The notes beneath the pieces were generated by a model. That model was not told the DNA's origin, ran no database searches, and worked only from the letters and a program-made list of their open reading frames with translations. Positions 6,213-14,033 of a stretch of 25,458 bases of DNA are shown one piece after another. The translations under genes were made by a program, and so were the position numbers. The first letter of the stretch is position 1, and the number at the start of each line of letters is the position of its first letter. This DNA is from an uncultured Bacilli bacterium (GTDB lineage Bacteria; Bacillota_I; Bacilli_A; RF39; UBA660), in assembly GCA_949840855.1 (NCBI GenBank), contig CATKYP010000002.1, forward strand, positions 1 to 25,458. Direction: 5' to 3'.

Positions 6213-6457
6213 ATATCAACTCGACTAGGCAATTTAGTATGAGTAATCTTACTTTCTTGAAATAGTATATAGGCATCTACTCCCAAAACTTTAGCAATTA
6301 CTTCTACCTTTTCAAATGTTGGTCCGTATTTTCCACATTCAAGTTCACTTACATAAGAAGCATTTAAGTCAACCTTTTCAGCAAACTTTTCTTGAGTTAT
6401 ACCTTTCTGGAAACGAAAATATTTAACATTTTTACCAAAGATTTGTTTTAAAGTCAT
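6206..6457 (-). CDS. XRE-family HTH regulator
   Basis: This 83-residue protein is almost entirely one Cro/CI-type helix-turn-helix: LKQIFGKNVKYFRFQKGITQEKFAEKVDLNASYVSELECGKYGPTF, then KVEVIAKVLGVDAYILF. It has no peptidase or oligomerisation domain. The ATG at 6457 (protein start MTLKQ) is preferred to an upstream GTG because the GTGGTGAT ribosome-binding sequence overlaps that GTG. It is transcribed away from the membrane-protein gene at 6566. A perfect palindrome at 6515-6531 lies between the two and is a likely operator. It probably represses itself and the divergent genes. Confidence 0.88.
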   Translation of the reverse strand: MTLKQIFGKNVKYFRFQKGITQEKFAEKVDLNASYVSELECGKYGPTFEKVEVIAKVLGVDAYILFQESKITHTKLPSRVDMK

Positions 6458-6514
6458 TGTACCTATCACCACTCTTTACTAATAATATGGTACAATTTTC
6501 TTACAAAATACTCC

Positions 6515-6531
6515 ATTGAGTTTAACTCAAT
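6515..6531. promoter_or_regulatory. Palindromic operator candidate in divergent intergenic region
   Basis: ATTGAGTT-T-AACTCAAT is a perfect 8-bp inverted repeat around one base. It sits between the XRE regulator and the divergent gene at 6566, the usual place and size for an XRE operator. Confidence 0.65.
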
Positions 6532-6565
6532 AAACTTTCGATAAACGCTTTAAGAAAGGAGGATT

Positions 6566-6817
6566 ATGATGAGTAACCACAAGAGAAAAGCAATTAATAT
6601 TATATTATATTCGATAGTAGCATTATCTACTTTTGGAGTGTATACGTATATTACAATTACTAAACCACCTATTATGGCATATAATGAGATTGTTACTTTA
6701 CCAACCACAGGATTACGATTATCTTATGGAACATTAACTGCTTTAGGATATATTTTGATGCCTGCATTTGCTTGCATCATTTTAACAGCAATACTAGAGA
6801 AATGTGGAAGATTATAG
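6566..6817 (+). CDS. Small membrane protein with two helices
   Basis: This 83-residue protein has a basic N-terminus (SNHKRK) and two hydrophobic segments, about residues 10-32 and 58-77, with a short loop between. That predicts a two-pass inner-membrane protein with both ends inside. A strong AAAGGAGG site precedes two successive ATGs; the first is used here. It is divergent from the XRE regulator and probably controlled by it. Function unknown; two-helix proteins in this position can be holin-like, toxin-like or exclusion proteins, and nothing decides between these. Confidence 0.7.
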   Translation: MMSNHKRKAINIILYSIVALSTFGVYTYITITKPPIMAYNEIVTLPTTGLRLSYGTLTALGYILMPAFACIILTAILEKCGRL

Positions 6818-6878
6818 ATATCACTCTTGTAAATCAAATTTAGACTTGTTTAACTATTAATGAAAGACAGGTGATAAA

Positions 6879-7172
6879 TTGAAACAAGAGTTATTGAAGA
6901 TAGCACAGGAACTATTACATTGTTGGCTTGAAGATGCTTACGACAATATGGATATATTTAAGTTGTATATGGAAATATCACACCTCATATATATACTTCC
7001 AGAGAAAACAGATGACAAAGATTTGATATTGGCACAAGCAATGACCAAAATTGAAAACCAATATAGAATACCATTATTAGGGATAAATATTCCTAGTTGG
7101 TTACAACAGAACTATCATAATAAGTTTATCTTAAGCGTTTATGAGAGAATATCTAATTTAAGGTCAATTTAG
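6879..7172 (+). CDS. Hypothetical helical protein, 97 aa
   Basis: I do not recognise this protein. It is predicted largely helical and soluble (KQELLKIAQELLHCWLEDAY at the start). The start is TTG with ACAGGTGAT upstream; the next in-frame ATG would cut off the conserved-looking helix. It lies between the membrane protein and the gene at 7187, all in one direction with short gaps, so the three are probably co-transcribed. Confidence 0.65.
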   Translation: MKQELLKIAQELLHCWLEDAYDNMDIFKLYMEISHLIYILPEKTDDKDLILAQAMTKIENQYRIPLLGINIPSWLQQNYHNKFILSVYERISNLRSI

Positions 7173-7186
7173 GGAGATGATTAATT

Positions 7187-7462
7187 ATGGACGAACTAGA
7201 GAATATATTTAGACAAAATCACATTAAAAGTGATGGAAAACTCATTGCGGATAACATTGCAGCAATATATAAGCATTGTGGAAACAAACATGATAAGAGA
7301 TTTTGTGAAGTCTATAATGAAACACAAGATAGCTATAATCTAACAGAAGAAGAAACACAATATCTTGAGAGAGTTATAGATGAACATTTAAAGAAGAAAT
7401 ACAATTTAGAATTAGTTTCAAAGGACATGAAGTCAAAAGTTGAAGTTAAAGAAATCAAATGA
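7187..7462 (+). CDS. Hypothetical protein, 91 aa
   Basis: I do not recognise this soluble, charged protein. It has a Lys/Glu-rich C-terminus and no clear motif; a CGNKHDKRFC stretch near residues 31-40 contains the only paired Cys/His residues. Start ATG with AGGGAGATGATT. It begins 14 bases after the previous gene and is the last gene before a 640-bp non-coding gap. Confidence 0.62.
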   Translation: MDELENIFRQNHIKSDGKLIADNIAAIYKHCGNKHDKRFCEVYNETQDSYNLTEEETQYLERVIDEHLKKKYNLELVSKDMKSKVEVKEIK

Positions 7463-8105
7463 ATTATAAGTTCCATATAATTTGGAGTTGCATTTAATAT
7501 TTAATGATGGTACATTAGCACTAAGGGTAACCTAAAAAGATCAGCATAAGACTTTCAACTTTGAATCACGTGAGCCAACACGAGAAAAAAGCATTAATAA
7601 ACACTATAATAATAATCACACACACAATTATAAGAAGATTAATTATATTAATAGTAACATTAACATTAAGAGATTAAATTAAATAGATATTACATTACAT
7701 TAGTATTAAATTATTGAGGAGTTTACTACTTCTCCTATCAATAAACATTAAAGTAGAAAGTTAAAGAAGTAAGACATTGTAATCGAAGTTACCTGTACTA
7801 CTCCCATTTAACTATCACACCCCTAGATACCAGAAAGTAAACAGCCACTTGATGTTTACTTTGCTGTTGAACGATTGACGGCACGACCACGAAGAACACC
7901 TAATAAACATTGAAATAATAACAGTACACACATCAATTAAAAGAATAACTACTATTAGAACATTTAAAGAGATAACGATTAAGAAGAGTTTATGTAATTA
8001 CTTAAAAGTAGTAGTAATTATCCTCCATTTAGTTTATAATATTTAACACTTTAGAAGTACTATATTATTCTGTGGTATTATATTACTATACAAAGGAGGC
8101 GTATT
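7463..8105. other. Long non-coding region with hairpin and diverged repeats
   Basis: No convincing reading frame exists here on either strand. The region is very AT-rich, poor in G on the + strand and full of short TAATAAACA-type motifs. Two stretches (about 7591-7650 and 7898-7960) align as an imperfect direct repeat, each preceded by a CACGA-containing segment. A strong hairpin lies at 7831-7866 and a smaller AGGAG/CTCCT hairpin near 7717-7736. It may be a replication or transfer origin, a regulatory RNA, or remnants of decayed genes. The sequence alone does not decide. Confidence 0.5.
7831..7866. other. Strong hairpin in the non-coding region
   Basis: AAAGTAAAC (7834-7842) pairs perfectly with GTTTACTTT (7854-7862), and CAG (7831-7833) with CTG (7864-7866) across one bulged base, leaving an 11-base loop. 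No T run follows, so it is not a typical terminator. Confidence 0.6.
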
Positions 8106-8606
8106 ATGACAAATCTATACAAAAGAATAAAATATTACTTAACAGAGATGTCTACTGAAAAGAGCATTATACAGTTCAAAGTAATAGACAAACTCGAGAT
8201 CATTACAGAACACTTATTGAAATGTTTACTTATCCAAAATAAGACCGACACGTTAGAACATTGGTGTAATGAAATTTATGGATTTCTAAACAATATACCT
8301 AGGATGAAAGGTAACAATAAGTATCCTAATGATAAACTAATATATTCTTGGATTATTGGTTGGATTGACGATGATTTATTAGAATGGATAAACTCAGATA
8401 TAAGTATGATTAATTCAAAGTATAGCATGGACACATCAAACTGCAACAAACAAAGTTTAAATGATTGTATATTAGAATACTATAAATGGTTATCATTAAA
8501 ATTATCACAAAATGGTAAAATTAACAATGAAGAAGTGAGACAACAAATATCTACACTAATCAACAAATATAATAAAGAAAACACTAAACCAAAGGTAGGT
8601 GTTTAA
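8106..8606 (+). CDS. Hypothetical protein, 166 aa
   Basis: I do not recognise this protein. It looks helical and soluble, with LEHWCNEIYGFLNNIPRMKG near residues 56-75 and a W-rich segment SWIIGWIDDDLLEWI. Start ATG follows a strong AAAGGAGGCG site. It opens a tight three-gene set (8106, 8609, 9010). Its last codons (KVGV, AAGGTAGGTGTTTAA) are also the ribosome-binding site of the next gene, so translation is probably coupled. Confidence 0.7.
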   Translation: MTNLYKRIKYYLTEMSTEKSIIQFKVIDKLEIITEHLLKCLLIQNKTDTLEHWCNEIYGFLNNIPRMKGNNKYPNDKLIYSWIIGWIDDDLLEWINSDISMINSKYSMDTSNCNKQSLNDCILEYYKWLSLKLSQNGKINNEEVRQQISTLINKYNKENTKPKVGV

Positions 8607-8608
8607 CT

Positions 8609-9007
8609 ATGACAAGCTTACAACAAGAACTATATGAGATGGCAAACTTAGATAAGGAACTTACTGGTTTACCAGTCAATCTATGGGTAGATAGTTCTGG
8701 ACAAAAAAGAGATAATAAGCATGGACCATATAGGTTAAAGTTTCAAAATAATTATAGACGTTTAGTAAATAAAGAGGACATGATATCTATTACCATTCAT
8801 AAGACGGACCCAGAAGTTAAACCACCTTATGATGGATTTAAACTAGGTATCAAGGAACGAGACTTAACTTTAGTGAAAAGGTTTATTATAGATAACTTTG
8901 AAGATTTAGAACTATTAGTTCAAAATAAGATAAATGACAGAGAATTGATTCATAGATTAGAAGCCAAAAACTCTAAACTATCCAAGAAAGTTAAGGTAGG
9001 CGTTTAA
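8609..9007 (+). CDS. Hypothetical protein, 132 aa
   Basis: I do not recognise this basic, soluble protein. It carries MANLDKELTGLPVNLWVDSS near the N-terminus and a predicted strand-rich middle (RLKFQNNYRRLVN). In this type of element such short proteins often sit in the early operon. It begins two bases after the previous stop and ends in KVGV encoded by AAGGTAGGCGTTTAA, which again serves as the ribosome-binding site of the next gene. The near-identical gene ends reflect a copied initiation signal rather than protein homology. Confidence 0.7.
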   Translation: MTSLQQELYEMANLDKELTGLPVNLWVDSSGQKRDNKHGPYRLKFQNNYRRLVNKEDMISITIHKTDPEVKPPYDGFKLGIKERDLTLVKRFIIDNFEDLELLVQNKINDRELIHRLEAKNSKLSKKVKVGV

Positions 9008-9009
9008 TC

Positions 9010-9459
9010 ATGACAATTATAGATAATATTAGAAAAAGAAGAACTACACCTACACCACCACACTGCAAAGATAAAGTGGCAATGAGTTTGCTCAAACAAT
9101 TATTTTGGATGCTAGAAATTGATGTACCCAAAATTGCAAAGAGATATAATATCAATGTAGAGTTTAGAATATACAAGTTTGGTGAGATACAAATAAATGC
9201 ACTACATAATTTTAAAGAATCACAAAGATATGAACACGACCCAAAGTTTAATCCATTTGAGTATGATATACTAATTGTCGATTATAAAGATGTCCTATAT
9301 AGCATAGTTCATTACGACGATATACTATCGGAAGTAGAAAAACACCTTAAGACAGCAGATAGTCATAGAAAGATATTAGCACTTGAAGAGTTTAAAGAGT
9401 ATCGTGCATATGAACATTTTAATGAGAACTTTAAAAACAATGGTGATTTGATAAGATAA
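9010..9459 (+). CDS. Hypothetical protein, 149 aa
   Basis: I do not recognise this third member of the coupled set. It is soluble, with a proline-rich basic N-terminus (KRRTTPTPPH) followed by MSLLKQLFWMLEID. The C-terminal half is acidic and helical. Start ATG with AAGGTAGGCG overlapping the previous gene end. No catalytic motif is visible. Confidence 0.7.
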   Translation: MTIIDNIRKRRTTPTPPHCKDKVAMSLLKQLFWMLEIDVPKIAKRYNINVEFRIYKFGEIQINALHNFKESQRYEHDPKFNPFEYDILIVDYKDVLYSIVHYDDILSEVEKHLKTADSHRKILALEEFKEYRAYEHFNENFKNNGDLIR

Positions 9460-9636
9460 GACTAATAGACTTAAGGATAAGTTCAACTAAAATAGAATTG
9501 ATTTACTTGGGTTACAATTCTCCAACAGTTATTCTTGGTGGGTTTATACTAGTTGGTATCTTAAAGTTTGACAGACTTGTTCTTAATGGGTAATTACTTT
9601 TAGTTATTCATATATTTATTTGAAAAGAGGTATTGT

Positions 9637-9987
9637 ATGAAAACATGGTTTATTGAAATATCCGATAAAGATGGATTAAAACTTACTCTATATACAGATG
9701 GTTCAATTTATGGTAATGAAAGAGGAAGATGTTTAACTACTCTTTCTAATGACGATATGAAAGAGATTAGATATTTTATCGACCATAATTTAGGAGAGTT
9801 TAGAAAGTTAGGTTACTATAACTTTAATAACAACCCATTTACAATTAAAGTAAATGACCTAAAAAAGAACAATAGATACAAGTTTATTGGTTGGCCTGAA
9901 ACATTAAATATTATTAGTGTATTATTGAGAAACTACTATCAGAGAAATTTGAGTAATTGCCCACACCTCCTTGCATCGGTTAGGTAA
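9637..9987 (+). CDS. Hypothetical protein, 116 aa
   Basis: I do not recognise this protein. The first 30 residues (KTWFIEISDKDGLKLTLYTD) look like a beta-hairpin and the rest is mixed. Start ATG with AAAAGAGG. A 177-bp gap separates it from the gene before, and the minus-strand terminator of the CI-like gene lies downstream. The C-terminal tail (NCPHLLASVR) is unlike the rest and may be altered by a frameshift. Confidence 0.62.
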   Translation: MKTWFIEISDKDGLKLTLYTDGSIYGNERGRCLTTLSNDDMKEIRYFIDHNLGEFRKLGYYNFNNNPFTIKVNDLKKNNRYKFIGWPETLNIISVLLRNYYQRNLSNCPHLLASVR

Positions 9988-10024
9988 TTGTGGTTTATTA
10001 TTAATAACAAAACATTTAAACAAA

Positions 10025-10075
10025 CAAAAAAAGAAACATCATTATCCAATGTTTAAAGTATTATCTATGTTTCTT
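10025..10075 (-). terminator. Terminator of the CI-like repressor gene
   Basis: AAGAAACAT (10031-10039) pairs with ATGTTTCTT (10067-10075). On the minus strand the stem is followed by seven T residues. A second 10-bp hairpin (AAAAGGACTA 10090-10099, TAGTCCTTTT 10118-10127) overlaps the end of the gene. Confidence 0.7.
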
Positions 10076-10096
10076 GAGTATGTACAAATAAAAGGA

Positions 10097-10477
10097 CTAT
10101 TCGTTATCAGAATCGATTAGTCCTTTTATATATGCCATAACTAAACTTTTCTTGTTCTCATCTAGGTTCATAACACTATGAATAATCATATTAGTATCAC
10201 CATCCCAAGCATCTACGTCCTCTAATCTCAAAGGAATGTTGGTACGTCCGATAAGAAAATCAGTATTGCAGTTTAAATAATTTGCCATTGATACCAGAGT
10301 TGTCAAACTAGGTATTTTTTGGCCATTCAAATAAGCATTCACTGTTGATCCACTAATCCCTGCTCGAGTAGCAAGTTTAGTTACTGAATAATCTTTACTA
10401 TCAAGAAGTTTACGCATATTATCCATTGATATGGTTTCACGAATTCGATTATAATGTTCTTTGTCATTGATGACCAT
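10097..10477 (-). CDS. CI-like XRE repressor
   Basis: This 126-residue protein has a Cro/CI-type HTH at about residues 20-75 (MRKLLDSKDYSVTKLATRAG, then STVNAYLNGQKIPSL and LNCNTDFLIGRT), followed by a short helical C-terminal tail. It has no LexA/CI peptidase domain, so SOS self-cleavage is not expected. The ATG at 10477 is chosen because GAGGTGG precedes it; the upstream ATG at 10504 lacks a site. It is divergent from the nuclease-lipoprotein genes. Three phased TACACTC repeats cover both promoters, so it very probably represses both directions. Confidence 0.88.
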   Translation of the reverse strand: MVINDKEHYNRIRETISMDNMRKLLDSKDYSVTKLATRAGISGSTVNAYLNGQKIPSLTTLVSMANYLNCNTDFLIGRTNIPLRLEDVDAWDGDTNMIIHSVMNLDENKKSLVMAYIKGLIDSDNE

Positions 10478-10522
10478 ATTACCACCTCGACATAATTTTA
10501 TCAACTAGAAGTATATTATATT

Positions 10523-10572
10523 TACACTCAAAGTTATTGTTTATACACTCTAGGTATGATATAATTACACTC
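10523..10572. promoter_or_regulatory. Divergent promoters with three phased TACACTC operator repeats
   Basis: TACACTC occurs at 10523-10529, 10544-10550 and 10566-10572, spaced 21 and 22 bp, on one face of the helix. The rightward promoter is TTGTTT (10537-10542), 17 bp, TATAAT (10560-10565) with extended TG. A leftward -10 TATAAT and a TAAACA -35 lie within the same repeats. This is consistent with cooperative repression by the CI-like protein. Confidence 0.75.
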
Positions 10573-10585
10573 AGAGGTGAGAAAT

Positions 10586-11785
10586 ATGATAAAAGACTTT
10601 TTTAACCATAATGACGATTTTCGTTTCTTAAAGGACTATTATAACCTATCAAATAGTGCCAAAAGATATGGTGTTGAGAGAATGGAAATTAAACATTCTA
10701 ATTTACTTGCGTGGATCTTAAATCCATCAAATGCAGGTAATTTGGGAACAAAACCTATTAAAGATTTACTCAAGTTAATACAACATAATACTATTGAGAA
10801 TAATACATTTAAGACACTAGACTTAAATAAAGTTATTCTTACTGATGTTAATATTAAAAGAGAATCATATAACATTGATTTACTTATTACTTTAAAAATA
10901 GATGGGATTGACTATGCAATTATTATAGAGAATAAAGTTTACTCTTCTATACATGGAGACCAATTAAGAAACTATAAGACTACTATTGCAGAAGAACAAA
11001 CCTATTCTCATTTTACACAAGTATGTGCATTCTTATATACAGATTACCAAGATAAAGATTATATAAGTGGGCAGTTAGAGCAAGCTACAAATGAAGGATA
11101 TACCCCTATTTCCTATCAAGAGGTATATGAGAAAGTATTACTACCTATTACCAAGTATTCAACTAATAATGAACAAATATTTATTCTTTCTGACTATATT
11201 CATTGTCTAGCATCACACACTACTGATACAGGTAATGAAATGATGATTATTACTGACCGAGATAAAGAGAGTTTAACTAATTTATTTAAAGAAGAACAGA
11301 TGCTTACCTTTATAGATAAAATAAGAGATAGCAAAGATTCAAATGAATATACAGAGTTCTATAATGAAAACAAGCCACTCTTTTTACTGATTTTCAGTAA
11401 ATACCGAGTTATGGCATTACAAAATAATGAAACATCATTAGTTGCTAAACTAGACAGTATTATTTATGGTAAGAGATATATTATGAATAAGACATCATTT
11501 AGAGGCATTGGTGAATTAATAAAGAATATGATAACTACTCTAGCAGAAAAAGGATATACATATGATGATTTAGATAATAGATTAAATCATTTATATTCTG
11601 ATCCATTGATAGTTCCAGTTAAAGACATTCAAAATGTAAATCATCCTAGATGGTTTACTAATAATGAAAAGATGGTAGATATTGAAGGAACTACATACTA
11701 CATTTTAAGTGCATGGAATTCATGGGATTATGAAGAATTAAAGAACAAAATTAATGAACTTGATATGGGAGTTACATTAGAGTAA
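10586..11785 (+). CDS. PD-(D/E)XK superfamily nuclease
   Basis: This 399-residue protein shows the PDDEXK_4-type pattern: MEIKHSNLLAWILNP (residues 33-47), a catalytic Asp98 in NIDLLI, Glu115-x-Lys117 in IIENKV, and SIHGDQLRNY with Gln126. The long C-terminal half (about 190-399) is unrecognised and may bind a partner or substrate. The family cleaves DNA and includes many defence nucleases. The ATG at 10586 is chosen over GTG at 10577 because AGAGGTG overlaps the GTG. It is directly controlled by the divergent CI-like repressor and followed by a lipoprotein gene. A defence or superinfection-exclusion role is likely but inferred. Confidence 0.82.
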   Translation: MIKDFFNHNDDFRFLKDYYNLSNSAKRYGVERMEIKHSNLLAWILNPSNAGNLGTKPIKDLLKLIQHNTIENNTFKTLDLNKVILTDVNIKRESYNIDLLITLKIDGIDYAIIIENKVYSSIHGDQLRNYKTTIAEEQTYSHFTQVCAFLYTDYQDKDYISGQLEQATNEGYTPISYQEVYEKVLLPITKYSTNNEQIFILSDYIHCLASHTTDTGNEMMIITDRDKESLTNLFKEEQMLTFIDKIRDSKDSNEYTEFYNENKPLFLLIFSKYRVMALQNNETSLVAKLDSIIYGKRYIMNKTSFRGIGELIKNMITTLAEKGYTYDDLDNRLNHLYSDPLIVPVKDIQNVNHPRWFTNNEKMVDIEGTTYYILSAWNSWDYEELKNKINELDMGVTLE

Positions 11786-11800
11786 AGAAATGAGGTAATT

Positions 11801-12121
11801 ATGAAGAAGTTAGTTATATGTTTAGTAAGTGTGATTATGGTATCATTAATTACTGGCTGTGGGTCGAGCATAGAATATTATTGTAAAGAGGGAGACGAAT
11901 TAATAGGTGGTAATTCTTGCATTCACAAATCCACTTATCAGGCCACTCCAGTATGCAATGCTGGATATCCGTATAATCCTGTATATAGACAATGTTGTTG
12001 GCACGCCCAAAATATGAGTTGTTATACTCCTAGGGAATATAAATGTAATTCAGGTGATATTCTATCAGGAACAACATGTTATAAGGAAGAATTTTATGAT
12101 GCTTATGTAAAGAAGAATTAG
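11801..12121 (+). CDS. Cysteine-rich lipoprotein
   Basis: This 106-residue protein has a signal sequence (MKKLVICLVSVIMVSLITGC) with the lipobox LITGC and lipidated Cys20. The mature part has eight more cysteines and many aromatic residues, which suggests an extracellular disulfide-bonded or metal-binding fold anchored on the outer face of the membrane. It begins 15 bases after the nuclease gene with GAGGTAATT, so the two are co-transcribed. Lipoproteins of temperate elements often block superinfection, which fits the repressor-nuclease context, but the function is unproven. Confidence 0.8.
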   Translation: MKKLVICLVSVIMVSLITGCGSSIEYYCKEGDELIGGNSCIHKSTYQATPVCNAGYPYNPVYRQCCWHAQNMSCYTPREYKCNSGDILSGTTCYKEEFYDAYVKKN

Positions 12122-12157
12122 AGAGTATTGAATAAGAATGAAGAAATTGAGTAGAAA

Positions 12158-12259
12158 ATGAGTTTGACTAGTTTATTAACAATAGTAGTAATAATTTCTA
12201 TTATAGCATTTGTAATCATAAATAGTTTAAAATCTATATACTTTAATAACTTGCTTTAA
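12158..12259 (+). CDS. Possible 33-aa single-helix membrane peptide
   Basis: Starting at ATG 12158 the frame encodes MSLTSLLTIVVIISIIAFVI and a short polar tail, a clear single transmembrane helix. The stop is inside the stem of the terminator at 12248. There is no strong Shine-Dalgarno site. It follows the lipoprotein gene in the same direction and could be a small membrane partner or a toxin-like peptide. Confidence 0.4.
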   Translation: MSLTSLLTIVVIISIIAFVIINSLKSIYFNNLL

Positions 12260-12274
12260 GTGGCAAGTTTTTTG
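12248..12274 (+). terminator. Terminator of the nuclease-lipoprotein operon
   Basis: AACTTGC (12248-12254) pairs with GCAAGTT (12263-12269), 8-base loop, then a T run. It separates this operon from the next. Confidence 0.85.
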
Positions 12275-12392
12275 TTTAGATAAAGATTAATTGGTATTAA
12301 TTGTTATAAATTCTCTCACTATCCTTGTAGATTACGGACAAGATGGTATTATTCATTTCGTAAACTTATGTTTACAGTTTGGAGGTGAATTT

Positions 12393-12827
12393 ATGAAATG
12401 GATTTATGATGACGGTGGCCGTTCAAAATATTATCAAAAGGAAAATGTGAATGATTGTGTTTGCAGATCCATAGCAATTGTAACAGGCAGAGATTATAAA
12501 GAAATATATGACTTAATCAATAAGTATGCTGAAGAATACAGACAAGTGAATCCAGATGATAATAGTCATGCACGTTTAGGAGTATCTAAAGATTTAACTT
12601 ATAAGATTTTAACAGATTTAGGTTTTAAATGGATAACTAAAATGTATTTTGGCAAGGGTTGTACGTGCCATCTTCGAGATGGTGAACTACCAAAGAAAGG
12701 TAGATTAATTGTAAGTGTATCAAAACATTTAACAGCAGTTATTGATGGTAACGTCCATGACATTTACGATTGCACTAGAAATGGTAAAAGATGCGTTTAT
12801 GGTTATTTTATTAAAGAAACAGCTTAA
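12393..12827 (+). CDS. Papain-like cysteine-peptidase-fold protein
   Basis: This 144-residue protein starts at the ATG after GGAGGTGAAT (an upstream in-frame start lacks such a site). The order of motifs fits a small papain-like fold seen in phages and mobile elements: NDCVCRSIAIVTG with putative nucleophile Cys22, then RLIVSVSKHLTAVIDG with the His, then HDIYDCTRNGKRCVYGYF with the Asp. Such proteins may process proteins or peptides, but activity is not proven for most. It is the first gene of a long operon ending at 17123. Confidence in the fold is moderate; the substrate is unknown. Confidence 0.68.
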   Translation: MKWIYDDGGRSKYYQKENVNDCVCRSIAIVTGRDYKEIYDLINKYAEEYRQVNPDDNSHARLGVSKDLTYKILTDLGFKWITKMYFGKGCTCHLRDGELPKKGRLIVSVSKHLTAVIDGNVHDIYDCTRNGKRCVYGYFIKETA

Positions 12828-12845
12828 TAATAAGGTGGTGAGTTT

Positions 12846-13016
12846 ATGAAAAAGTTAAGAATATGTCCAAAATGTAATAAAAGATATAAAAGCTACCCTG
12901 CCATTTCAAGAGATGATAATAAGACTGAAATATGTCCTACTTGTGGACTACTAGAAGCATTATTATCACTAAAAAGTACTAAGGAGCAACCTTATGAAAA
13001 AGCAAGAAGTATATGA
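12846..13016 (+). CDS. Small zinc-ribbon protein
   Basis: This 56-residue protein has CPKC (Cys7, Cys10) and CPTCG (Cys30, Cys33), a four-cysteine zinc ribbon. The sequence YPAISRDDNKTEICPTCG is typical of a small protein common in Firmicutes phages and integrative elements, of unknown function. Start ATG with AAGGTGGTGAG. Its end overlaps the next gene by 23 bases in another frame, so the two are translated from one transcript. Confidence 0.85.
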   Translation: MKKLRICPKCNKRYKSYPAISRDDNKTEICPTCGLLEALLSLKSTKEQPYEKARSI

Positions 13017-13674
13017 TAGAAATTATATAGTTTCAAAGTTAAAGCAATTAAGTCATAAGCACAATATTTTAAATGTGTTTAATGATTTTCTATCTATGGC
13101 TGCTTATTCTATATCTAACTCAGTATCATTTAATCAAGCATTAGAGAATCAATACTTGAATATCATTAACAAATACGAGAAAGATGAACAAGACTTATTC
13201 CCTAAAATGTTTGCTAGTTTAATCAATTCATTAAATCCAGAAGAATTCAATGATGTTTTAGGAACAATATTTGAAGAATTAGAATTACAAAACAAGTTTA
13301 AAGGTCAGTTCTTTACTCCTCAACACATATGTGATCTTATGAATGAAATTACTCTTAACAAAGATGAAGTTATAAAAGCCATTGATACACGAGGATATTT
13401 CTCTATGTCGGAGCCAGCATGTGGGAGTGGACGACTAGTTTATTCTCTACTTAAGTTCATGCACGATAATAATATAAACTTTCACAAAAATGTATATATT
13501 GAAGCAACTGATGTTTCAAATTTATGTGCATACATGACTTACATACAATTAAGTCTCTATGGTGCTAATGCAAAAGTAATATGTGGTAATACATTAACCA
13601 ATGAGGTTTACGAGACATTTTATACACCCATGTTTAGAATTATGCCAATTCTTCCAAAAGAAGGTGTTGCATAA
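12994..13674 (+). CDS. N6-adenine methylase-like protein lacking the catalytic motif
   Basis: This 226-residue protein matches the SAM-binding part of HsdM-type N6-adenine methylases: GQFFTP (residues 104-109) and motif I EPACGSGRL (140-148). The catalytic NPPF/Y motif is not seen where expected, after the ATDVSNLCAYMTYIQLSLYG segment; instead the protein ends with YTPMF. Many phage and conjugative-element relatives have this reduced form. It may bind SAM or DNA or protect the element from restriction, but methylation activity is doubtful. It overlaps the zinc-ribbon gene upstream and the PcfK-like gene downstream (TAATG). Confidence 0.82.
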   Translation: MKKQEVYDRNYIVSKLKQLSHKHNILNVFNDFLSMAAYSISNSVSFNQALENQYLNIINKYEKDEQDLFPKMFASLINSLNPEEFNDVLGTIFEELELQNKFKGQFFTPQHICDLMNEITLNKDEVIKAIDTRGYFSMSEPACGSGRLVYSLLKFMHDNNINFHKNVYIEATDVSNLCAYMTYIQLSLYGANAKVICGNTLTNEVYETFYTPMFRIMPILPKEGVA

Positions 13675-14033
13675 TGGATGGTTATACACGAATTAAGAAT
13701 CTATATTTAGAAGGTACTTGTAGAGATGACTCTTTAAAAAGAATAGTAACATTTCTAATGAAAAGACCAAACATGAATGATAACTACTTAAATGAAGAAA
13801 AGAACTTAGTGGATATGATGAAATTTCTTTATGAGAAAGCAAGAGCAAAAGCAAATAACAATGTTGTTTGTCTTGCAGATGAAGAAGTGTATGATTTAGT
13901 TGTATCCTATTTTACTAAAAGTAATGAAGAATTAGAGTTTAATAAACCAATACCAAAAGTCAATGTTAAACCTCCAGTTAAGGAAGTAGTTAAAAATGAT
14001 AATCAGTTAAGTTTAGAGTTAGAATGTACATAA
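13674..14033 (+). CDS. PcfK-like protein
   Basis: This 119-residue protein resembles PcfK of conjugative plasmid pCF10: a helical N-terminus, then VVCLADEEVYDLVVSYFTKSNEE near residues 64-86 and a charged tail. It pairs with a PcfJ-like gene exactly as in those plasmids. The anti-CRISPR AcrIIA9 belongs to the same broad family, so a Cas9-inhibiting relative is conceivable. The start overlaps the methylase stop (TAATG) and the end overlaps the next gene by 10 bases. The family call rests on short motifs plus the neighbour. Confidence 0.68.
   Translation: MDGYTRIKNLYLEGTCRDDSLKRIVTFLMKRPNMNDNYLNEEKNLVDMMKFLYEKARAKANNNVVCLADEEVYDLVVSYFTKSNEELEFNKPIPKVNVKPPVKEVVKNDNQLSLELECT

Noticed and set aside
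7463..8105. tRNA or rRNA genes in the long gap.
   Set aside because: I found no cloverleaf, no CCA end and no rRNA-like segment; the composition is too AT-rich.
10097..10504. Longer start of the CI-like repressor at 10504.
   Set aside because: The GAGGTGG ribosome-binding site lies inside that extension and points to the ATG at 10477.
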